DNA of 64,000 nucleotides from the NCBI RefSeq assembly GCF_026262505.1, contig NC_067203.1, forward strand, positions 8,556,001 to 8,620,000. The letters are read 5' to 3'. The position numbers and the translations under genes were made by a program. The DNA is from Trichomonas vaginalis G3 (Eukaryota; Parabasalia; Trichomonadida; Trichomonadidae). The notes under the pieces are model-generated. The model did not search any database. It was not told the DNA's origin and saw only the letters and a list, made by a program, of their open reading frames with translations. Positions 1-12,264 of the stretch are shown piece by piece (the stretch's first letter is position 1; every line of letters starts with the position of its first letter).

Positions 1-1344
1 TATATAATAATCCAGCTAAAAAACCGAAACAATTATACAAAGACATCTTAACTACCGGCTATTATTTTCCCATAGGACAAGAATAAAGAATTTAATAATT
101 TTCTCTAAAATAGTAAAAATTCTAATAATAACTGCAATACAATTTGTAAGGTAATTCAATGTTATAATTACTAATCATCTTTATCGTTATTTTTTCCGGA
201 TTTCCAATTCTGTTTCTATTTTTCGTAACGATTGAGAGCCAGTGTGCATAATGTATCATAACATAACCAAATATCAACCATCGAATTTGATATATTAACA
301 AATGCAACAATAAATAACACAATTAATTTAAATATTTGAATTTTTACATCATTTTAAACGAATTATTGTATGCTGTAAGAAATTTATACTCCGATCAAAT
401 TAATAAATGAATTATAGGAGAGACTTTTCAAATATCATGATATATGGGATAAATGAAATTTGGATTATTGAAAATGCATATTGTGATACATGGAAAGTGA
501 TATATTCCATTTTCCTACGGATTAGAGATTGATAAATTTAAACTAAAGATTTATTTCATCAAAATATGAAAAACATATTGGCGTTGATGTTTTAATCCAA
601 TATATGTGAACGTGTGAAGAAATTCGGAAAATTTAAATTAACGAAAAGTAAAAATTATTAAATTAAATGCGGGATAATTTCCTTTATATGTAATTCTGAT
701 AGTACAAACTAAATTCATTAAATTTAATTTAAAATTTTAATTAAATTGAATTCAGACATATTTCAAAAATTGACTTATGAATAAAACGTGACATTTTTTG
801 AGTGAGTTATCGAAATTATTACCGATATTTTTACAGATGAATTTTTGAATTAATATTATTATATATCATATTCTGAGTTATTATATTAATATCTAGAAAA
901 CCGTCACTTTGGATAATAAAATATGAAAGTTGCATTAAATGAATGAGTGATCTAATATAAATCAACATTATGTCATAATTTGTTATAATCAAAAGGACTT
1001 ACAGATATAATTATAATTTAGATTTTGAAGCATAATTAAAGATAATAAATCATTTTAAAATAATTAAATTGATAAGTATATCAACCACTTCAAAATTATT
1101 TTGTGAGAGTTTATTCGGAAGATTTATTTTGCATTTGAAACATAGAATTCATAAATAAGGCAAATATTTGAATTTTGATTTTGATTTTCAATGATTTTCA
1201 TGATTTTCAATTTTGTCCAAAATTCAAATTTTATGGAACAAGAGTTATAATCAATTCTATAATCATTATTTATATAAAAATAACTCGTAATTTAATTTAA
1301 ATGCATATAAAAAATCACTAAAAACGGACTTTTCGAATCATTTT
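1..1344. other. AT-rich region, no gene recognised
   Basis: Very AT-rich sequence with only short, composition-driven open frames. I see no recognisable protein, RNA or transposon end here. A run of TGATTTTCAA-like short repeats near 1170-1215 is the only local structure. Confidence 0.6.
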
Positions 1345-1962
1345 GTTGTAAACAGAAATTCATCAAAGTGACACCTCAGAAAAACGCTAAAATATTGAAT
1401 TTTGGAAACTTTTGATAGAGCACGTTTTAAATATTAATTAAAGTAAATGTATTATTTTTGTAAGGATTCTTTTAATAAAAAATAAAATTTTGATAGAAGA
1501 ACACAAAATCTTCTGAAAAATAAAAAATATAATATATAACACATAAACAATATTATATTAATTCTAATATAATAACTATTTATATATAAAAATCAAATTC
1601 AATGATCTTAAAAGCGAAGGAAAACACTCAAAATTTACGAATATAATGAGTGGGAATATAATGCTTATCTATCATAAAACCAATAAAATATCAATTTTTG
1701 CTTTACGCCTAATTTTTGACGACAATTAGCAAAAAATGTTAAATGTTAACATCAGTCCATTTGAATATGAAAAATAAAATTGACTTTGATTAAATGTTTT
1801 TATTTATACATGCAATTCTTCTTGCGACCAAGATTTGAATAAAACTTCAAAAAATAATGATATAATTAATAATAATAATATACGGATAAGTGTTTGACTA
1901 AATATAAGATAAAATTAGTATTACTAAATTCACTAAAATTGGAATTTGATCTCAAAAAAAAA
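1345..1962 (+). repeat. Dispersed ~600-bp repeat, possibly a Polinton terminal repeat
   Basis: This stretch is a diverged copy of the two sequences that face each other at the centre of the large palindromes (12265-13512 and 30677-31930). It has the same orientation as the left member of each pair and is the reverse complement of the right member. It lies directly left of Polinton-like genes that begin at 2067, so it could be that element's terminal inverted repeat. That link is positional only; the repeat could equally be an unrelated dispersed sequence. It differs from the palindrome copies by many substitutions and small indels, so it is older than the split between those copies. Confidence 0.6.
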
Positions 1963-2066
1963 AATATGAGATATTAAATAATATTTTAACTTCATTAAAA
2001 TTTAAAAAAACTTTTATTTCTATCTATTAATATAATTTTATATCATTATATTTAATCATCATTCAA

Positions 2067-2318
2067 ATGAATTTACCAGAAGACACTTTTAGATACTGCA
2101 AATCTATAAGCAGAGAATGGCTATTTGAAGCTAAAAGAAGAATAGAAGAAGGTGAATCTTACAAAAGTGTAGGAAAGGAAGTTGAATTGGAAAATGGTAA
2201 AATTAAATTGAATGTTGCCGAAAATACAATAAGAAGAGCATTTCAACTTCAAAAATCGAATTACCAAAAGTTAGTCGCGGCAGAAAACCAAATCCACCAA
2301 CATTTGAGCAAAAGTTAG
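2067..2318 (+). CDS. Small helix-turn-helix-like protein at the Polinton edge
   Basis: An 83-residue frame with a charged, helical sequence; residues about 25-65 read like a helix-turn-helix of the kind found in transposase or integrase DNA-binding regions. I cannot assign a family. It may be a short Polinton protein or a piece of a larger one. A stem-loop with arms built on TATCTTGGGTA lies just after it, at about 2327-2370. Confidence 0.35.
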   Translation: MNLPEDTFRYCKSISREWLFEAKRRIEEGESYKSVGKEVELENGKIKLNVAENTIRRAFQLQKSNYQKLVAAENQIHQHLSKS

Positions 2319-2326
2319 TAATCCCT

Positions 2327-2370
2327 ATCTTGGGTACGGCGGCACTGCGTTCCACCTTACCCAAGATAAC
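2327..2370. terminator. Stem-loop between convergent Polinton genes
   Basis: The 11-base arm TATCTTGGGTA is followed about 20 bases later by its exact complement TACCCAAGATA. It sits just after the stop at 2318 and before the convergent minus-strand gene ending at 2543, a position suited to RNA 3'-end formation. Function is inferred. Confidence 0.4.
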
Positions 2371-2542
2371 GGTTTGACACTTTACAAAACCACTAACGTA
2401 TATTTTACAACACAAACGACAACACTAACTTAACCTTAAATATTTACAAAGCCGCCAACCACTTCACCTCACTAACATTTTTCGCTAACGACTTCACTAA
2501 TGAAAAAATAAACGTTCTCACTAACGTTCCCACTAATGTTCT

Positions 2543-2869
2543 TCATTTACAAAAGTATTGCAGCGCTTCCCATTGCTGTGCTTCACACAATAGTTCATAT
2601 TCTTCAGTATCGCTGCTGTCACTCCAATCGTCAGAGTCAAACTCACTGTCAAAATAAATGTTAGTAAGTTTTGACAAAGCTAATGAAACACGCTTACCGT
2701 TTGTATCTATTGGCTTTATATATCTCCCATTATGTTTGTTGTCGTAAACGCTCAAACTAACTTTACCCTTTCTCCCTCGTATCTGATAGAATGTATTTTC
2801 ACGAGGAACGAAGAACAAATTCTTGAACTCATGACCGTTGTAGTTTGTTATCTCAATAGTTTTCGTCAT
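2543..2869 (-). CDS. Small acidic-tailed protein of the Polinton cluster
   Basis: A 108-residue frame: a mixed alpha/beta N-terminal part and a strongly acidic, serine-rich segment near residues 75-92. No family recognised. Its place inside the Polinton block is the only clue to its role, perhaps a structural or accessory protein. It is treated as part of a fossil element. Confidence 0.4.
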   Translation of the reverse strand: MTKTIEITNYNGHEFKNLFFVPRENTFYQIRGRKGKVSLSVYDNKHNGRYIKPIDTNGKRVSLALSKLTNIYFDSEFDSDDWSDSSDTEEYELLCEAQQWEALQYFCK

Positions 2870-3027
2870 TTATATAAAAATAAAATAAAAAATAAAATAA
2901 AAAATAAACTTAAAAATTAATGATATCACCACCCTCACACGTATGAAAACATAGCACAAAAAATAAATTTAGGTGAAGTGGTGAAATCTCACCTCTTTTT
3001 TCACCTGTTTTTTCACCCTGTTGAATT

Positions 3028-3567
3028 TCATTGCTTTATAACTCTCTTCCGTGGTTTCTTTTTAGTTGCTTTCTTCACGTCTGTCTCCAACTTGACTGTC
3101 TTCTTCCTTCGTCCGTAATGATACCAGTTACTTCCACCAGTCAATGGGTCAAATGGTCTTTCGTAAGGGTTTCCATACATTCCATAGGGACCATACGGAA
3201 GAACTACTGGTGGAAGTTGTGGAGAAGAAACATTTTCTTTAGTTCCATCGACTCTATTTAAATGCATTGTTTCACCTTTCATCTGGTCATTAAAGTCTTT
3301 TGCGTGTTTTGCAAACTCATCGTCCTTTCCTAAAGCATTTTCTGACTCAGTCGCAACCAAATTGGATGCTTTATTTATGAGCCCTATTTTATTTAATCTT
3401 AACTTCTTTGCAACCCAGCCTCCAATCTTTCCTTTATTTGCATCTAATGTCTTCGAAACTCTTCTCCACTCATTTTATTTACTGCGTCATAAGCTCCAAG
3501 TGCTTTTGCTCCAAATGCTAATGCTTTTGTTCCCATTGCGCCTAAAGCTGCCCAAGCTACCATTTAC
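3028..3567 (-). pseudogene. Polinton minor-structural-protein-like fossil
   Basis: The N-terminal side is rich in alanine, glycine and hydrophobic residues. Further on there is a proline/glycine/tyrosine-rich stretch and a very basic lysine/arginine tail. This composition resembles small internal virion proteins of Polinton/adenovirus-like elements (pVI- or pX-like), but there is no firm homology I can claim. The region is broken, probably one or two breaks. Confidence 0.35.
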
Positions 3568-3639
3568 ACCATATTAAAATCATCTCTCTTCAATATTATC
3601 TCATAAAAGTTCTCGTTACTGGAGAAAGTCAATGAAACA

Positions 3640-3685
3640 TAAGCGTTCTCACGGGCTTCGCCCTCACCGCTTTGCGGTCTATCTA
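3640..3685. terminator. Two tiny GC-rich stem-loops in the Polinton block
   Basis: GGGCTTCGCCC and ACCGCTTTGCGGT lie almost side by side between two minus-strand Polinton genes. A comparable stem-loop, GGGCTCTTTGAGCCC, follows the last gene of part 2 near 20277. They may mark RNA ends. Function is inferred from position. Confidence 0.4.
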
Positions 3686-3790
3686 ACTTATTTCTTAATA
3701 TCATTCTATACGCTTCAAAATGTCTGAACAATTGCTAACATCTTCTACAACAGTTATTTCATCATGAATGACCTTCAAGAACAAGCTCAT

Positions 3791-4423
3791 TTAATATGCT
3801 ATTAAAATCATCTCAATAATGAGTCCATCCTTTCCGTCTTTGGGTAGCACAACATCTTTCATTGAAGAAGGTTCGACAAGTCTTATGTTAAACTTACTGA
3901 CAAAGTTTGTTATACTATAATGCTTCGGCGGCGAATACATGTAGTTTGAAAGACATAATATAGATTCTTCAGCAAATTCACTTATACTGGATTTTATAAC
4001 AATGTTCTCACGAGACCAAATACCACCAATTGACAATCTTGTAAGCAATCCTGCTGAACCTTCTACTGTAAAATGTCGATGGTAACATTCCACGAAGGTC
4101 ATCTATTGACATCGTTGAGTCACTGTATTTAAATATTTTCTTAAAAACAATCGTCATTATCTAACCATGCAATAGCTTTGAAGTTTTCATTCGAATATAC
4201 ATCTGCTTCATTAAATGTAAATCCTGACTTCTTTGCAGAGACGACTTTAAAATCTATTGAGTTTGTTTCAAAATTATATGCTATGGTAACTTCTGAAGGT
4301 AATGGATGTCCTTCCGCAGTCAGTTGTTCTCTCACTACCGTTTGAAGCTTTGTATTAAAAACTTTCATGTCATCTCCTGTATCTAAGTTCACATACACAG
4401 CAACAGGGAAACTATCTTGCTTC
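3791..4423 (-). pseudogene. Polinton capsid-like (minor capsid candidate) fossil
   Basis: Two neighbouring open stretches on the minus strand, running up to the N gap. The translation is beta-rich and reads like a jelly-roll-type structural protein, so a Polinton minor-capsid (penton-like) assignment is the best guess; it is not proven. The region is broken and its upstream part is cut off by the gap and the inserted copy A. Minus-strand sequence at 18044-18240 may belong to the same fossil. Confidence 0.35.
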
Positions 4424-4448
4424 NNNNNNNNNNNNNNNNNNNNNNNNN
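4424..4448. other. Assembly gap (25 N)
   Basis: Twenty-five undetermined bases between the Polinton block and the first base of copy A. A round count suggests a scaffolding gap of unknown real size. Copy B starts at the equivalent base directly after the hairpin satellite, so the gap may stand for a collapsed satellite array. Confidence 0.95.
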
Positions 4449-4815
4449 ATTGATGATGTGATTCATGAAAGAAACATTGACAACAAAGACTATATAGATT
4501 AATGAAATTCTCTATTTAATCAAAATCAATAGATAGCATCAGATGCATACTATTCAAGAAAACACTCCATATTTTCTCATTGATTTCAATTAAAAATGAA
4601 GAATTTTCTCATCGACAAAGTAGCATTCTAGATGTACAATTCATTAATCCTTTCTTGATTGTGTTAGAAAAATCATAGAGAGATGATGTGTCAAGAAAAT
4701 TTTGAAACAATGAAAATTCAAAAACATCGTTTTTCGAATTTGTTTTCAAATTAGCGCCAGCACTGTAGAAATTGTAAGACAAATTGCAATATAAAATTGT
4801 TTGTACTTTTTTTGA

Positions 4816-6669
4816 ATGATTTCTAATTCTCCGTTGCAACGACAAGACAAAAATTCTTCGGAGATAATTGAAGATATTATCTTAGAGAAACCATACTCCG
4901 ATGGTGTTTCTGTGATTCTATGCCATAAAAAACGACATTTTTTGGTATACCTTTCCATTTATGCAAAAAATATCCTCCCACCAGAAGTATCAAATATTGT
5001 TTCCTAAAATAATGAATGGCGTTGAAAAAACACAAGCAATTAACAAATTTATAGCAATCAGTCATAAATTCAAAAATATTCCGATATTTGCAATTGCATA
5101 TGCATCATATTTACTTTCATCTGACGAACGGCCATTCCTTTACTACGAAAAAATCGCTAGACACATCATAAATTTCATAGAAAATCAAAGATAATCTTCC
5201 TTCTTCAATTCTCTCTACTTTAATACCATTATCATTTACAAAAGTCAATAGCTGTACAGATCTTTGCATCAGAATCCTCAATACTGTAGTTGAAATTTTT
5301 GGCGCCAATATTGTTTTCGAGTATTGCCTTCAATATATCAAAGAAATTGATTCATCGATTGTTGTAGACTTTTTCGCGATTAATATATCACGCTATAAAC
5401 TCTCAAAAGAGCTTCAAGAAAAATATATTACAACATCAGAACTACAGTTAGCAGATACAAATTGCCAATGCCCTCACAGCTGGAATAAATTATATTCTGT
5501 TCTTACTAATACGAGGAATATTCTTCAATCCATGTTCCTTTAACACCAAATTCGAAATCCAATCAACATCTCCTTGCTCAATGGCCGAAATCTATACTTT
5601 CCAAAACCTCAAAGACTCCTCGACCTGAAAGGCATGCAACATTTCGTTTCGATTCAAATTCTAAACTTACTATTGATTCTGACTCCGATGACGAATATTT
5701 AACACCCACCAAGATTTATACGAAGGATTCTTTCAATTCAACTACAAATTCATCCTCTCCTTATTCAACGAGCATTTCATTGGCTTCATCTCCAAGAAGA
5801 ACACCTCGGAAAGCATCGATAAAGCGCAACCACAAACAGATGATATTATCGAACTTCTCAGAGAAATAGAAATCAATCCGACTGACGAACTCCTGAAAAG
5901 AATTAAAAATTATTTAATTTCGGAAACTTCGCTTCCAGCGACCCTCAACATCAAGCAATTATTCATAGAATCTATGGTAGCGTTCAAGAGACCTGAAATG
6001 CAACAAGATATCTACATTCTTGTTTCAAGATTGCATGCGCTTGTAAATCCACAGGATATGCTTGATGTTTACCTTGGAATCAGATCTCTGATGTATAGTA
6101 AGCGCAAGAAGATCAATATTTTCTGATGTTGATATGCATTATCTGTCGTTTTTACGTTTGCATTCCCAAGATTTGGAAAGAAGGATATCCACAAACTCTC
6201 GATGAAGTTAATGTTGATGTTCACAATGAATTGATGAGTGGTTTTGAGCTTTTAACTCAATGGGATACGAGTTAGCAGGAATTGTGAAGATTTACGATGT
6301 TTTAAAGCAGGATCCAACATTAAACATCCTGGATTATTTCGATCCAATAGAAGATCCATTTAAGTCATTTTTAATCACTGGTTTGACAGATCTGCATCTG
6401 CTGACAATTTCGTTGATTTACAACCAACAATAGAACTCCTTAAGCAAAGAATGGATGAAGGAAATGCTGCTGATATTCTCGAAGAGTCAATGGACAGATT
6501 AAACGAGAAAATGCTTGATGCAATCGCGAAAACTTCTCCTGATGGGGAGAAAAAGAAAATTCTCGGTTTGTGAAGACTCCTTCGAATGTAATTATAAAGT
6601 TCATGTCTTCTGATGAAGAAGATGAAGACACAACAAGAAGAAAACGAAAATTCAATTAATGAATATTAA
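4816..6669 (+). pseudogene. Copy A of the 618-aa unknown gene, broken by indels
   Basis: Counterpart of the intact gene at 23202-25058. Differences include a two-base loss near 4986, an extra A near 5187, a lost A near 5527, a rearranged AAAGCGCAACC stretch near 5822, an extra T near 6120, an extra A near 6177, and lost bases near 6270, 6385 and 6563. The frame is therefore split many times. Because similar indels run through non-coding parts of copy A, sequencing error is as likely as true pseudogenisation. Confidence 0.8.
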
Positions 6670-7365
6670 TTCATTTTATTTTTATTGTTTTATTTATGAA
6701 TCTTATTTCTAAAAACTATTAAATTTGAAGTTTTTGAGCATTTCTTAATACTAATTAAGGTCAATGTTATGAATGTTTTATTTATGAATTCTTATGTCAA
6801 AGACTTTTAACGTTGAAGCTTTTTAATGAGTAAGTTTCCAATTTTTGGTGGAAAAAAACATCGTGAAACTCATATCTCATTCAGCGATTTTTAAAATTCG
6901 TGTCACTTTTTCATCAAAGCAAAAAGGAACTAATCATTGTTTTTGAAATTTACGGAAGTTTACAAATATATTTACAAACTGGGTAAGTAGAATGGAATGG
7001 TCTCAATGACTGCTTCATTTCTGCTCTGAAATCTAAATTGGCTAAACTAGTGGCAGTCTGTAAAGTTGCCTTTAAAACACCCACAGTTTTTTTTTATAAA
7101 AAAAAGTGGTCTCACGAAAAATCCGATGGTAGAAATTCGATGAACCAGGTGCAATGTATACCTATTATGTAAATAAATGTCGCTTAGCTTTGTTAAAAAA
7201 AAGTTTTCGAGATCTTGAAAACGACTAGTCAAAAATTTTCCCAGAGATGTCAATGCAAAAGACAGTATTTTGATATATATATAAATCTTAAACATTATAA
7301 TTAAAATTTTGTGAATTTTTTGCCTTGTTAGCGAGAAATTTGTACTTTTTATATAAGGTTAATAT
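6670..7365. other. Intergenic region (copy A)
   Basis: AT-rich spacer equivalent to 25059-25756 of copy B. Nothing recognised except a short unassigned frame discussed for copy B. Confidence 0.5.
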
Positions 7366-8507
7366 TTAATGATGCTTCACGCCAGTTGTTCTACGGATCG
7401 ACTCCAAATCAAGATTATTCTCTTTGGCAATTTCTTGTGGAGTCTTTTGGAATTTACTTTTTGCATTAATATCTGCACCATTTTTTATTAGGATTTCATC
7501 ATTTCGATTTCTTCTTCTTTATAGTTGCCCAATGAAGAGGTGTGCATCCGATTACATCCGTTTTTTTGATATCAATTCCACGTCTAATAAGAAACTCTGC
7601 TGTTTTTATTGCATTCATATTGTGCTGCCCAATTTATCGCTGTGTTACATAATATGTTGCATTAATATTAGCATGATGTGAGAGGAAATATTCACAAAGA
7701 GATGGAATGTTGAAAAGAGAAGAGGCGACAAAACATGTGTCGACGTCTTCTTTATTTTGTTATTTTGATCAAGATAAACAAAAATGCATGAAGAATTATT
7801 AAACTCAGCGCATGTAATTAAATTGATCCTTTGTTGTATTCATTCATTAAAAAAGTAATAAAATCAATGTTATGCGATGCAATAGCATTTCTCATGCAAT
7901 ATTCATCAGGATATTGTACTTTCAAACATTGATACATTATATCAGGATTTCCTCCCAAAAATGAAAACTAAGGCAATCTTGAGAGATATATGTATCATAT
8001 TTTGTCAATAATAATTTAAAGCAATCAACTGATCCATAGTAACAACATAATTGGATTAGATCCAACTGCTGGCTTGGAAATAATAAATTGCTATTTATTT
8101 TTTGTGCTTCATCAAATTCGTCGTGTTCTCCCAAAATATAAAAGATGATAAATCATCGTTCATTATTACTTTCAATATTGTATTCTTTGATTTATCAAAC
8201 AATAAATCATATTCTTGTTCATAATTTGTAAGAATATCTTCTTTTTTAAGATCAGAAACTTTTGATAATTTTCGAAGTAATAATAAGTATGAGCTGAAAT
8301 ATCGATTATTGTATTTCATTGCGTTTTCTATCATTTTGAAAAACTGAGATGGGGGAATTCCAATGGAATCAATTATTTGATTTAATTCGCTTTCATTGTA
8401 AACTTTGTTTCTTTCATTTTCATTGAATGTTCCCAGTTTATATATTGCATCTGAAATGTTGATGTAATTCTTGTAGCTTTCCATAAGATCTTATACTTAA
8501 TATCCAT
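7366..8507 (-). pseudogene. Copy A of the ankyrin gene, broken by indels
   Basis: Counterpart of the intact 381-residue ankyrin gene at 25757-26902. The start region (MDIKY) is preserved at 8507 but small indels split the frame in several places, for example near 7505, 7600, 7665, 7755 and 8130. Read with copy B, the gene is probably intact at the real locus and the breaks may be sequence errors. Confidence 0.8.
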
Positions 8508-8579
8508 GAAGCAAATTAATTTTTTGGTGGAAAAATAAATTGAAGGGGAAAAATTATTGATCAATCTGCATTTTTGTTA

Positions 8580-9617
8580 AGGGTGCGCCCGGGAGGATCA
8601 TGTAAACTTCAGAATTTAGAACCTTAATTTTTAAGCAATAACTTGGTACCTAAATAGGTAGGAAAACTCTAAAAATATCAAAAATACAACTTGGCTCCAT
8701 AATAATCCTGTCATGGTGGCTGTTTGTATCCCCTAGTATTTTCCTCTTGAATCTCTTTTTCTGTCGAAATTAAATTCAAATCTCAGAAGTAGAAGTGAAT
8801 AATCGACTTATTACTGCTATTATACGAATAAATAAATTCATTATATTATTTTTATTTACATAATATCTGTTTGAAGTCCATAATTCTTATAATTTTTTTT
8901 CAAAAACATTACAATCTTGATAGTTTTGATACTATTTAATAGGTTTTTGGCACCTTATTTAGTATTTACTAACGTATAGAGTCGATCTGAACTTAATTTT
9001 CGGAAATTTAAAATATTTATTATAAGTAAAATCTGATTTGAAATTATGTTTAACTACTCATATCTTGCATTATCCTGAGTAGCTTTTGTAAAAATTCATC
9101 AAAAAAGATTTTAACGTGCTTTAATTTTTTATTTTTAAAATAATGCATATTATTATATAACTAGCATATTTACAAATTTTAGTGCTTTCAAAATTTAATC
9201 CTCCTCCTCTCAAATAAACGTACATCCGAGTGGCCTGTTTTTTGCAAAATATAAAATTTCATTTTTTATGCTTAAAAAGTCAGAATTTTATTTGCTTCTG
9301 GATATATGATGGCTATATCAGATGCCCATTCTTTTTGATACTCAACATTAAACATAAAACTTAGCCGTTAAGGCTCTTCTGAAAATACTTTTTTTTCCGA
9401 AAAATTTTTCCAAAAAAATCAAAAAATTTAAAAATCCCGAATCTGCAGGGATTTTAAAAATTCTTTTTAGTAAAACTTAAGGTATTGTATCAGATATATT
9501 GGTATGGGCAAATTCAATTTTAATCCAATATTCATCGAGATATTAAGTTAACGAAGCTTTCAAAATTGAGAGGGTAATCCTCCTCCTCTCAAATAAACGT
9601 ACATGCGGGTGCACCCT
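8580..9617. mobile_element. TA-flanked non-autonomous DNA element, copy A (~1.04 kb)
   Basis: Bounded by AGGGTGCGCCCG on the left and CGGGTGCACCCT on the right, each next to TA. This is the layout of Tc1/mariner-type elements. No transposase-sized frame lies inside. Two internal blocks (about 9204 and 9574) repeat the CCTCCTCCTCTCAAATAAAC sequence, so the right end exists twice, perhaps from a nested insertion. Its copy-B twin is 26976-28019. Confidence 0.6.
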
Positions 9618-9780
9618 TAATTCCTCATTTAAGATTGTTCGTATATATACAAAGGTTTTGAAGAGTGAGATAACTGAAGTTTAAATTAGGATAGGCCAAG
9701 AAATTGAAAAAATCACAAAGATGGAAGAATTTAACGATATGATTTGTATGGTCGGATAATAAATAAATTAAATACGTTAC

Positions 9781-10358
9781 ATGGAATTTGATGATACTCA
9801 TATCAAGTACAACAGATCCAAGCCAGGAGCAGAGATCAAAAGGTATCTGCAGTAGATAGGGATCAAATTGAAAAACAAAGACTTGCTCAGCGTCATGAAT
9901 GTTTTCAGAAGATATCCACAATATGATGATCTTGTTAAACCCGATCCAAAAGCATCATATGCTATTAATGATGCGGAACGGTTTTAACAGAGATTATATT
10001 GCAGATCAAAAAGCTCAAAAACAAGCGGCCTACGATATGACATGGAAACGAGCAGCACACAGGCAAAAACAAACAAGAAGAATATGAAAAAGCAATTGAA
10101 GCACGAAGAATTCAAGAAGCTGAAGATGAAAAAAAGAGATCTGAAGTAAATGGAAAGCATGATTTAAACGAAGAGTCTGTTTTATATAATCCTGTCACAA
10201 ATGCAGCACCAGATACAACAACAGAGCGTGGAACAATGCTCATGACACAAGATACACAAAAAACAATGCGCCGCGAAGCAAGAGCAAAGCGAATTTACCA
10301 TGCATCAAACTCAAATCAGTATAATCCTATAACCGGTGAATTAAAGAAAAACTGGTAA
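9781..10358 (+). pseudogene. Copy A of the 191-aa coiled-coil gene, broken by indels
   Basis: Counterpart of 28184-28759. It lacks a base near 9801, has extra bases near 9909, 9983 and 10073, and a few changes near the end, so the frame is split. See the copy-B entry for the protein description. Confidence 0.75.
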
Positions 10359-10711
10359 ATTGTTATCTTATAAAATTAATTTTTATTAAATTTGGATAAC
10401 CCTGTTTTAAATAATGATTTTACCTCAAATGTGGAAATGAATATTGAGAAAAAACATTTTGAGTTTGTAACAATAGCAAAATGAATATCCAAAAATAAGA
10501 AAAATATATTGTAGAAATATTTAAAATATGGGTTGATAAGATATTAATTGAATTTTAAGATTTAATATTTTATTTATTTAAAAAAAATTAAAAAAAAGTA
10601 TAATAAATAATATAGTTTGATGAAAAAAGTTAATTTGCTTGTTAAGAGCAATTAACATATTTGATTATAATTTGTATGATTTTAATATATATATATCATA
10701 AAAAAGAAACT
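10359..10711. other. Intergenic region (copy A)
   Basis: AT-rich spacer between the 191-aa gene and the convergent uS7 copy; nothing recognised. Confidence 0.5.
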
Positions 10712-11288
10712 TTAACGGTTGGACTTGGCAATGCGCTCAAGTTCGTCTTTCTTGCGGCAGGCGTATGATGTCTGGTCGTTGTTTGAGGCGGCAATGAGCT
10801 CGTCGGCAAGGCACTCGGCAATGTTGCGGGAGGAGCGGAAGGCTGCCTTACGAACACCTTCTGTGTCAAGGAGAGAGCCTGATCAATTGCGGCGGAGTGG
10901 AGAGACATCGCATGCTTGGCGACGGACTGTACCACCAACACCAAAACGTGTGGAGTCTTCGCGAGCACCGCAGTACTGAACACCTTGACAAATGTGACAA
11001 TTGGGTTCTGGCCTGTAGAGAGAGCAATGATATCAAAAGCGTGCTCAACAATGCGGATAGCAAGGAGCTTCTTGCCGGTGTTGCGGCCACGTGACATGAG
11101 GTGGTTGCAAAGACGCTCAACAAGTGGGCATGAAACTTCTGGAAGCGCTTGTGAACATAGCGACCAGCTGTGTGTGGAACCATAACATGCTGCTTCTCGT
11201 GGACTGAGATGTAGTCAACGAGGGCTGGGTCAGCTGGTGAAGTCGACGTCGTCGTAGGAATACTTTCCAAAGAGCTTACGTCTTGCAT
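10712..11288 (-). pseudogene. RPS5: Ribosomal protein uS7 (RPS5), copy A left arm, broken by indels
   Basis: Left palindrome arm of copy A. The sequence is uS7 throughout, but several single-base differences from copy B split the frame. It has three Ts, where copy B has four, in the homopolymer just before the ATG at 11288. With three Ts the frame continues upstream to another ATG and would add about ten residues beginning MSKPSG. See 33698-34279 for the full description. Confidence 0.8.
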
Positions 11289-11764
11289 TCGAAAGGCCGG
11301 ACCAGACGGTTTTGACATCGACACTTTTTAGCCTAAATAAATGTGTTTTTGTTGATTTTGCCTTCGAATATATAAATAAAAATCAAAATATTAATCATTT
11401 ATCAAATATAAATTTCTAAAATTTTCATTCCTCAAAAACAAATCTCTTGATTAAATAATCGCTTGATCAAATAATAAATTTGAAAATGCTGAAATCACAT
11501 ACAACATGATAAAAAAGATTTTCTGTTTATCATTCAGAATGATAAAAAAAAAATATCACCAAACTATAATCTTTAATCAGACGGTGGAATATCTTAATAG
11601 ACTATAGACTGAACTATCTTTGTTTAACTGATGATTGATCAAAAAAGAATAAGTTTTTTTTTGTTTTGTTTTAGATATCAATCTTAGCTAACGATTTGAT
11701 CTTTTATTTAATATAGATGTATCATTGGTAGAGAAAAGATATAAGCTGAAATTATAAATAAAAC

Positions 11765-12125
11765 TCAATTGGTTGTGGGATGAATCTTCTCAACATATCT
11801 TCAAGAGTTTTCAACTTTTCTTTCAGTGTCTTAATTGTGTTCACTAACTCTGCTGGTAAATCTCGTCCGAAATTGAAATCTTTGAATCGGGGACATCTTG
11901 TGGTGGTGCAGGTAAAAGATAGCCTTTTTCTTCAAGGAATTTTCTAAGTTCAGGTGATTCCTTCTCGAAAAATGCAGTTGCCTTCTTGAAGATTGCTTTC
12001 GTTTTCGCCATACCAGCAAGAGCTTTAATTTCTTCATCGTTATCTCTGAGAGAATTTCGATAATCTTCCTTTGCCTTATCAATTGTCTCTTTGTCGAGGT
12101 CGTAAAGGTTGACTTGATTTGTCAT
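11765..12125 (-). pseudogene. 119-aa small gene, copy A left arm, broken by an indel
   Basis: Counterpart of 30176-30535. An extra base near 11848 and changes in the last 100 bases shift the C-terminal part. The N-terminal 90 or so residues are as in copy B. The family is unassigned; see 32860-33219. Confidence 0.75.
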
Positions 12126-12264
12126 ACCAGTAAAAATGAACTCAAAAACTTTGACTCAATGAAATGTGATCCTCTAAAAAAAGAAAAAAAAACAATGACC
12201 TTAGATTTCACTTTATGATTTTTAATGTAACTTGGTTCATGCTCTCAAATCTACTTGTGTAATA

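Larger units (their letters stand above)
2067..4423. mobile_element. Polinton/Maverick fossil, part 1
   Basis: A compact cluster of small genes, one on the plus strand (2067) and the rest on the minus strand, with short spacers that hold GC-rich stem-loops. The density and the capsid-like character of the translations differ from the surrounding host genes. Together with 18044-20262, which carries a packaging ATPase, this is best read as a Polinton remnant. It is broken, with several breaks, and it is incomplete: no polymerase B or integrase is recognisable in the window, and trichomonad Polintons are usually well over 10 kb. The right edge is the N gap at 4424. Many frames are still largely open, so it looks fairly young, though sequence errors may add to the apparent decay. 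Confidence 0.6.
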
